Origin: an uncultured Clostridia bacterium | GTDB taxonomy: Bacteria > Bacillota > Clostridia > Monoglobales > Monoglobaceae | Length of the DNA: 64,000 bases | Reading direction: 5' to 3' | NCBI GenBank assembly: GCA_910580105.1 | Contig: CAJTWN010000001.1 | Location: forward strand, 434,001-498,000 | Part shown: one piece after another, positions 59,184 to 64,000 of the stretch | Numbering within the stretch: position 1 is the stretch's first letter | How the letters are laid out: every line of letters begins with the position of its first letter | Notes under the pieces: generated by a model | Seen by the model: only the letters and a program-made list of their open reading frames with translations | Told to the model about the DNA's origin: nothing | The model's database searches: none | Position numbers and translations under genes: made by a program

Positions 59184-60821
59184 ATGGCAAAACAAATTTT
59201 ATTTGGAGAAGACGCAAGACGCGCTTTGGAAAGCGGTATCAACCAGCTGGCGGACACCGTAAAAGTCACCCTTGGCCCGAAGGGAAGAAATGTTGTTCTG
59301 GATAAAAAATACGGCGCACCGCTTATCACAAATGACGGTGTTACCATTGCAAAGGAAGTTGAGCTGGAAGATCCTTTTGAAAATATGGGTGCACAGCTGG
59401 TAAAAGAAGTTGCAACAAAGACAAACGACATTGCCGGCGACGGCACCACCACCGCAACTGTTCTTGCCCAGGCGCTCATCCGTGAAGGACTGAAGAACGT
59501 AGCAGCCGGCGCAAATCCGATGATTGTGAAAAAGGGGATGGCTGCCGCTGTTGAAACAGCAGTTAAAGAAATCGTTGCCAACAGCAAAAAGGTTGGCGGA
59601 AAAGACGACATCGCAAGAGCCGCTTCTGTTTCTGCCGCTGATGAAACCATTGGCGAACTCATTGCCGACGCAATGGAAAAGGTAACCAGCGACGGCGTAA
59701 TTACTGTAGAAGAATCCAAAACTGCTGAAACCTATTCCGAAGTGGTTGAAGGTATGCAGTTTGACAGAGGTTATATCACCCCTTATATGGTAACGGATAC
59801 CGACAAGATGGAAGCTGTCATTGACGACGCTTATATCCTGATTACCGATAAAAAAATCTCCAACATCCAGGAAATTCTGCCCCTCTTGGAGCAAATTGTA
59901 CAGTCCGGCAAAAAGCTTTTGATTATTGCTGAGGATGTTGAAGGCGAAGCCCTCTCCACACTGATTGTCAACAAATTAAGAGGTACCTTTACCTGTGTTG
60001 CAGTGAAGGCGCCGGGATTTGGCGACAGAAGAAAAGAGATGCTTAAAGACATCGCAATCCTCACCGGCGGCGAAGTTATCTCTGAAGAAATTGGTCTTGA
60101 GCTCAAAGACACCACAGTTGAACAGCTCGGCCGTGCCCGTCAGGTTAAAGTACAGAAAGAAAATACCATCATCGTTGATGGTATGGGTGACAAAGCTGAA
60201 ATTGCAAACCGTGTTTCCAATATCCGCGCCCAAATCGAAGAAACAACCTCTGAGTTTGATAAGGAAAAATTGATGGAGCGGCTTGCAAAGCTTGCCGGCG
60301 GTGTCGCTGTTATCAAGGTTGGCGCTGCAACCGAGATTGAAATGAAGGAAAAGAAACTCAGAATCGAAGATGCACTTTCAGCAACCCGTGCAGCTGTTGA
60401 AGAAGGCCTGGTTGCCGGCGGCGGTACCGCTTATGTAGACGCAATTCCGGCTGTTGAAAAGCTTCTCGAATCCGCAGAAGGTGACGAGAAGACAGGTGTT
60501 CAGATTGTTCTTCGCGCTTTGGAAGAACCGGTTCGGCAGATTGCTTTCAATGCAGGCGTTGAGGGCAGTGTCATTGTCAACAATGTAAAAGAAAGCGCCG
60601 TTGGTATGGGTTACAACGCACTGGTCGGCGAATATATGGATATGCTCAAGGTTGGTATCGTTGACCCGACCAAGGTTACCCGTTCCGCTCTCCAGAACGC
60701 TTCCAGTGTTGCTTCCATGGTACTCACTACCGAAAGTGTAGTTGCAGATAAGCCGGATCCTGCCGGCGATGCAGCTGCAGCTGCTGCTATGGCTGGCGCT
60801 GCCGGCGGCGGTATGTATTAA
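59184..60821 (+). CDS. groL: Chaperonin GroEL
   Basis: 545 residues from ATG 59184 (GGAGG upstream; the frame start at 59169 is not needed). It folds proteins with GroES under ATP hydrolysis. Motifs: TLGPKGRNVVLDKKYG, DGVTIAKEVELEDPFEN, AGDGTTTATVLAQ (with catalytic Asp), and VEEGLVAGGGTA. The C-terminus ends AGAAGGGMY, a short version of the GGM tail. It lies 36 bases after groES and ends in a strong terminator. Confidence 0.98.
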   Translation: MAKQILFGEDARRALESGINQLADTVKVTLGPKGRNVVLDKKYGAPLITNDGVTIAKEVELEDPFENMGAQLVKEVATKTNDIAGDGTTTATVLAQALIREGLKNVAAGANPMIVKKGMAAAVETAVKEIVANSKKVGGKDDIARAASVSAADETIGELIADAMEKVTSDGVITVEESKTAETYSEVVEGMQFDRGYITPYMVTDTDKMEAVIDDAYILITDKKISNIQEILPLLEQIVQSGKKLLIIAEDVEGEALSTLIVNKLRGTFTCVAVKAPGFGDRRKEMLKDIAILTGGEVISEEIGLELKDTTVEQLGRARQVKVQKENTIIVDGMGDKAEIANRVSNIRAQIEETTSEFDKEKLMERLAKLAGGVAVIKVGAATEIEMKEKKLRIEDALSATRAAVEEGLVAGGGTAYVDAIPAVEKLLESAEGDEKTGVQIVLRALEEPVRQIAFNAGVEGSVIVNNVKESAVGMGYNALVGEYMDMLKVGIVDPTKVTRSALQNASSVASMVLTTESVVADKPDPAGDAAAAAAMAGAAGGGMY

Positions 60822-60832
60822 GATAAAATGCC

Positions 60833-60864
60833 AAAAAAGATGCTATGAAAATAGCATCTTTTTT
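60833..60864 (+). terminator. groESL terminator
   Basis: AAAAAAGATGCTAT (60833-60846), loop GAAA, ATAGCATCTTTTTT (60851-60864). Confidence 0.92.
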
Positions 60865-61224
60865 TTATTGGTGCCTTATGTGGAAATAAAGCACCGGTTC
60901 TTCCTCCGGAAGAACCGGTGCTTTAATAAAAAGCGGCAGGCTTTATACAAGCCGCAAAATATAAGAAATGATTTGAAAATTTATCGGAAATAAAAACGGT
61001 GCGCTTTTACCCGTTTACGGATGGCAGTGCGTGTGATGCGATCATGCAATTCCGTACCCCTTTTAGGAGTTAAGCCGGTAATTGCCCCTTCCAGGGGCAG
61101 TGCAAGCCACCGGTGTACGGCCGGTGGTCATGACTGGATGTCTGTATAGCCGCAAGCTGCATTTTATTTCCAGCGGCAAAATTATCAAATTTAAATGCCC
61201 GGAATGATGATCAACATTCACAAA
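60865..61224. other. Gene-free stretch between groEL and holA
   Basis: Almost wholly occupied by dispersed repeat copy C (60888-61135). The remaining 90 bases hold nothing I recognise. Confidence 0.75.
60888..61135 (+). repeat. Dispersed palindrome-ended repeat, copy C
   Basis: The best-preserved copy, about 248 bp. It opens with a long perfect hairpin (AAAGCACCGGTTCTTCC with GGAAGAACCGGTGCTTT), then GGCTTtatacAAGCC, an AT-rich core, three C/G hairpins including GCCCCTTCCAGGGGC, and the right palindrome CCACCGG..CCGGTGG ending CATGACT. Confidence 0.88.
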
Positions 61225-62241
61225 TCACTTGACCAGGGTGAGTTCTGCAAGGTACAATTCGGCAGCCGTCCAGCCGTCCATCTTTCCGGTTTTGACAGCC
61301 ACATCATAGGAAAGACCAAGGCGTATCATCCGCTTCAGATATTTTTCTCCAAACCGCCTGCTTTCATCAATGGTCTTATTCACGACAAAGAGGGGACGCT
61401 TGAAATCAAAATACTCCAAAATTTCCTTCGGCGGCAAACCATCCTCATGCAAAAGCTTACAAAGCAGAAGCTCTGCCATCTTTCCGGTCATGATGGACAA
61501 AATGCCCGTCGGCGACTCGTTATTGTCGCGCAGAAACTTCATCTGGGTCTGCGCTTTATCGGGACGTTCATTCATAATACTGTCCAGCATGTCATAAACG
61601 CGGTATTCCACCGATTTATCCACCACAGCATCAATATCTTCCCGCGTGACCTTATACCGGTCCCCCACATAGCCGATGACCTTATCATATTCAATACTGA
61701 TTTTCCGCAATGACTGTCCGCACAGGCGAACCATATAGGTCAGATCCCGTGCAAGAATGGTCTTTTCCGCTTTTTTGAATTTTTCTTCCAGCCAAATTTC
61801 CACCCGGTTGACAGGAAGATAAGAGAATTCCACAACCGCACCGGCCTCTTCCATCGGTTTCAGATTTTTTATCTTCTTTTTATCAAAGGCCGTTTCCTCA
61901 AAAATGAGACAGGTATAAGGCGGGAGTTCATGAAGCAGTTCTGCCGCCATCTTATATTCCCTGCCGGCTGCATTCTGGAAAATACCGCTGTTTTTCACCC
62001 ATACAACCTTTTTTTCAGACATTTGGGGATATTGTTCCACCGCCTCTGCAAGGCGTTCAAAGTCCGTATTTTTCCCTTCAAATTTAAAGACATTAAAGTC
62101 CGCCAATCCGGGAGGCACACATTTTTTGATGATGATATGTATCTTATTTTCCAGAAGATAATCCTCTTCTCCAAAGAAAAAATAGGCCTTTTGCAGCTGA
62201 TTTCCCCGAATCTGTTTATTAAGTTCCTCTACTGTTATCAT
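61225..62241 (-). CDS. holA: DNA polymerase III delta subunit
   Basis: 338 residues. Delta opens the beta clamp in the clamp loader. It begins MITVEELNKQIRGNQLQKAYFFFGEEDYLLE, in shorter blocks, with the FxGEExYL motif of HolA. The later LTFLVRL-like region reads LTYMVRLCGQSLRKISIEYDKV, and MTGKMAELLLCKLL matches domain III. It overlaps the hydrolase gene upstream by four bases, an arrangement derived from the common comEC-holA neighbourhood. Confidence 0.92.
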   Translation of the reverse strand: MITVEELNKQIRGNQLQKAYFFFGEEDYLLENKIHIIIKKCVPPGLADFNVFKFEGKNTDFERLAEAVEQYPQMSEKKVVWVKNSGIFQNAAGREYKMAAELLHELPPYTCLIFEETAFDKKKIKNLKPMEEAGAVVEFSYLPVNRVEIWLEEKFKKAEKTILARDLTYMVRLCGQSLRKISIEYDKVIGYVGDRYKVTREDIDAVVDKSVEYRVYDMLDSIMNERPDKAQTQMKFLRDNNESPTGILSIMTGKMAELLLCKLLHEDGLPPKEILEYFDFKRPLFVVNKTIDESRRFGEKYLKRMIRLGLSYDVAVKTGKMDGWTAAELYLAELTLVK

Positions 62242-63137
62242 TTTATCTTCTTCTCCGCTATGACATCTTCGATTCCGTTTTCATTGAGGATAAACCGCAG
62301 TGTTCCGCACTGGTCACTGCGCAGAACAACGGCGCCAATTCCCGAAAGCCGATCAAGCACCTTTCTGCTGGGATGGCCATAGGAATTATGTCCGGTGGGC
62401 ACCACCGCATATCCCGGTTGTATTTTGGCAAGAAAATCTGCCGAACTGGAGGTTGCCGAACCATGATGGCCAACCTTTAATATATCGCTTTTCATATGAT
62501 CTTCAAACTTCAGAAAACTTTCACCGTCTTTTTCCAGGTCGCCCACAAAAAGAGCAGTTGTGGCACCAACGCTGAGTTTTAACACCAGTGACCGGTTATT
62601 TTCATCATTCTCGCCGGTAAAGGCTTCGTCACTGCTGATGATATTTTTGGGCAGCAAGACAGAAAAATGAAAAGCGCCCACCGAAAGTTCATCCCCTGCA
62701 GTGAGCGGAACCGTCTCGGTTCCCCGTTTCCCTGCCAAAGCCATAACCGCTTCTTTATTTTCATTCGACTCGCTGTAATCGGGATAATAGATTGTTTTTA
62801 TTGACACCGTCTCATCTTTCAGCAGGTCCAGAAGACCGCCCATATGATCCGCGTGAAAATGAGAGATAAATACCGCATCCAGTTGTTCCGCCTGTCGCAG
62901 CTGCATATGGCTCTTTATCAGATTTCCATCACCTTTATTCCCTGCATCGATCAGTATGTTTCCGCCGTTCTCAGAGGTCAGCAAGCAGCAGTCCGCATTC
63001 CCGACGTCAATAAAACGCAACTCAGTTCCCGCACCGCTGACCGTCTCGTTCTGAAAATGCCAAAAGGTAAACAGCAGACAAAGGATCGCAATCCCCCAAA
63101 GCACCAATGCACCGATCTTCTTTTTCCTGTATTGCAC
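62238..63137 (-). CDS. ComEC-like metallo-beta-lactamase-fold hydrolase
   Basis: 299 residues with one N-terminal membrane helix (about 8-26) and an external MBL domain. Metal ligands: HFHADHMGG, VGDLEKDGE and VGHHGS. LRFIDVGNADCCLL and YGHPSRKVLDRL are typical of the C-terminal domain of ComEC/Rec2. The ComEC channel domain is absent, so this is a stand-alone form, possibly a membrane-anchored exonuclease or phosphodiesterase. Adjacent holA is the usual neighbour of comEC. Confidence 0.88.
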   Translation of the reverse strand: MQYRKKKIGALVLWGIAILCLLFTFWHFQNETVSGAGTELRFIDVGNADCCLLTSENGGNILIDAGNKGDGNLIKSHMQLRQAEQLDAVFISHFHADHMGGLLDLLKDETVSIKTIYYPDYSESNENKEAVMALAGKRGTETVPLTAGDELSVGAFHFSVLLPKNIISSDEAFTGENDENNRSLVLKLSVGATTALFVGDLEKDGESFLKFEDHMKSDILKVGHHGSATSSSADFLAKIQPGYAVVPTGHNSYGHPSRKVLDRLSGIGAVVLRSDQCGTLRFILNENGIEDVIAEKKIK

Positions 63138-63149
63138 ACCGCACCCCCG

Positions 63150-64000
63150 TTATTTTGCCATTTCCATAATTTTTTTCAGCCGATGATTCACCCCCGACTT
63201 GCTGAGGGGAGGATGGGTAAGTTTTCCCAGCTCCGTAAGGCTCAGATCCTTATGCTTCAGCCGAAGAAGGGCCACCTCCCGCAAATCGTCCTGCAAACTG
63301 TCCAATCCAAAAATTTTATCCACCTGTTCAATTGCCTTTATCTGTTCCACAGACGCATTAATGGTTTTAACAATATTTGCTGTCTCTGAATTGGCGGTCC
63401 GGTTAAAATCGTTTCGGATTTCCTTTTCAATCTTGATGTTCAAAAGTTCCATCTGGGACTTGAACGCACCCAAATAACTGAGAAAATCCGAGATGGTATC
63501 ACTGTTCTTGATATAGAGCACATATTTCGATTTGCGAACCACAGATTTAAACGGGAATCCGATACGTTCAATCAGCATCTGTAAATCCTGACTCAGCCGG
63601 AAATACGGCGTTACGATTTCAAGATTATAATTTTTCCTCGGGTCGATCACCGTTCCGGCGCTCATGAAAGCGCCTTTTACAAAGGCGCGCCGGCAGCATT
63701 CTTTTTCCAGCATTTCATCGTGAATCCGGTGCCGGACAAGACCCGTCTTTGCGTCAATCAATCCCAAATCTGCCAGCAGCTGCAAAATCTGCACAGCATC
63801 TGCAATTTCCGCCGTATAACGGACGGTGCCATCTGTCATCTGTTTGACCACCGGCTCTATCCCAACCTTTCGGCTGATGTTCACATAACGTCCCATCACA
63901 TCCGGATTTTCTGTCACATACCGGATGGAGGTTCTGCTGATATTTGCTCCAAAAAGAATGAATCCGGCATGTTCTGCAATATCACAGCAATGCTCCTGGT
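63150..64000 (-). CDS. whiA: WhiA-family DNA-binding regulator, 5' partial
   Basis: The frame is open to the window edge; about 283 residues are visible and the N-terminus is cut off. The LAGLIDADG-like N-domain region contains EHAGFILFGANISR (upstream of 63917), and CCRRAFVKGAFMSAGTVIDP is the family signature. The C-terminal helix-turn-helix reads LSLTELGKLTHPPLSKSGVNHRLKK. WhiA controls cell division and, in Streptomyces, sporulation. The GTG at 63917 is an internal codon. It lies just upstream of the ComEC-like gene. Confidence 0.93.
   Translation of the reverse strand, partial: QEHCCDIAEHAGFILFGANISRTSIRYVTENPDVMGRYVNISRKVGIEPVVKQMTDGTVRYTAEIADAVQILQLLADLGLIDAKTGLVRHRIHDEMLEKECCRRAFVKGAFMSAGTVIDPRKNYNLEIVTPYFRLSQDLQMLIERIGFPFKSVVRKSKYVLYIKNSDTISDFLSYLGAFKSQMELLNIKIEKEIRNDFNRTANSETANIVKTINASVEQIKAIEQVDKIFGLDSLQDDLREVALLRLKHKDLSLTELGKLTHPPLSKSGVNHRLKKIMEMAK

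Noticed and set aside
59199..59894. 231-residue minus-strand frame opposite groEL
   Set aside because: Shadow of groEL codon use; no independent signals.

Overview
The window looks like chromosome of an anaerobic, endospore-forming member of the Clostridia (Bacillota) with moderate GC. The grounds are sporulation or spore-wall genes (a SleL/YaaH-type GH18 enzyme, a PdaB-type deacetylase, a SpoVB-type flippase), a complete Rnf complex, a reverse rubrerythrin paired with a Fur/PerR regulator, HrcA/CIRCE control of groESL, AGGAGG ribosome sites and consensus sigma-A promoters. I see no rRNA, prophage, CRISPR array or intact transposase. Nearly all genes are core housekeeping genes.

Layout. 1-7.5 kb: spore-wall enzyme, CLC anion transporter, a tRNA-Leu/tRNA-Gln pair, HAD phosphatase, PdaB, a two-OB-fold SSB-like protein, a toprim protein and a flippase. 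7.5-13.3 kb: uvrB-uvrA-tautomerase operon. 13.8-18.8 kb: rnfCDGEAB. 18.9-28.1 kb: large GH106-like hydrolase, citrate synthase, perR-rubrerythrin, an OAH sulfhydrylase with a small leader ORF, bioY-DUF1284 under a BirA operator, and a secreted NlpC/P60 hydrolase. 28.6-34.9 kb: yicC-remA-gmk-rpoZ-coaBC-priA-def on the plus strand. 36.4-45.6 kb: fmt-metallopeptidase-rsmB-rlmN-prpC-prkC-rsgA-rpe-thiN on the minus strand. 45.7-47.1 kb: hisH-hisF. 47.2-54.9 kb: CarD protein, dockerin-bearing beta-helix protein, and a glycosyltransferase-glmS pair. 55.1-60.8 kb: radA-carD-ispD-ispF and groES-groEL. 61.2-64 kb: holA, a ComEC-like hydrolase and whiA, which runs off the end.

The most notable genome-scale feature is that the conserved Firmicute superoperon yicC...def-fmt...thiN is cut after def and its second half is inverted in place. 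The junction at 34.9-35.9 kb is unusually repeat-rich: an IS200/IS605-end-like fragment, a 21-nt tandem repeat, two copies of a palindrome-ended dispersed repeat, and a small lipoprotein gene with LEA-like 11-residue repeats. Further copies of the dispersed repeat lie at 13.6 and 60.9 kb, and a second end-like fragment at 57.1 kb. Two other tandem repeats have a unit of about one helical turn (11 nt at 58.0 kb, 10 nt at 58.7 kb).

On the regulatory side I can read a CIRCE element, a BirA box, a likely PerR-type operator, a duplicated operator motif with a leader ORF upstream of the sulfhydrylase, and three WalR-like hexamers upstream of a promoter-plus-terminator unit. That unit may encode a small RNA of about 85 nt next to the NlpC/P60 gene. 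No large undescribed system is evident. The best candidates for something new are the repeat families, the candidate sRNA and the structured leaders.
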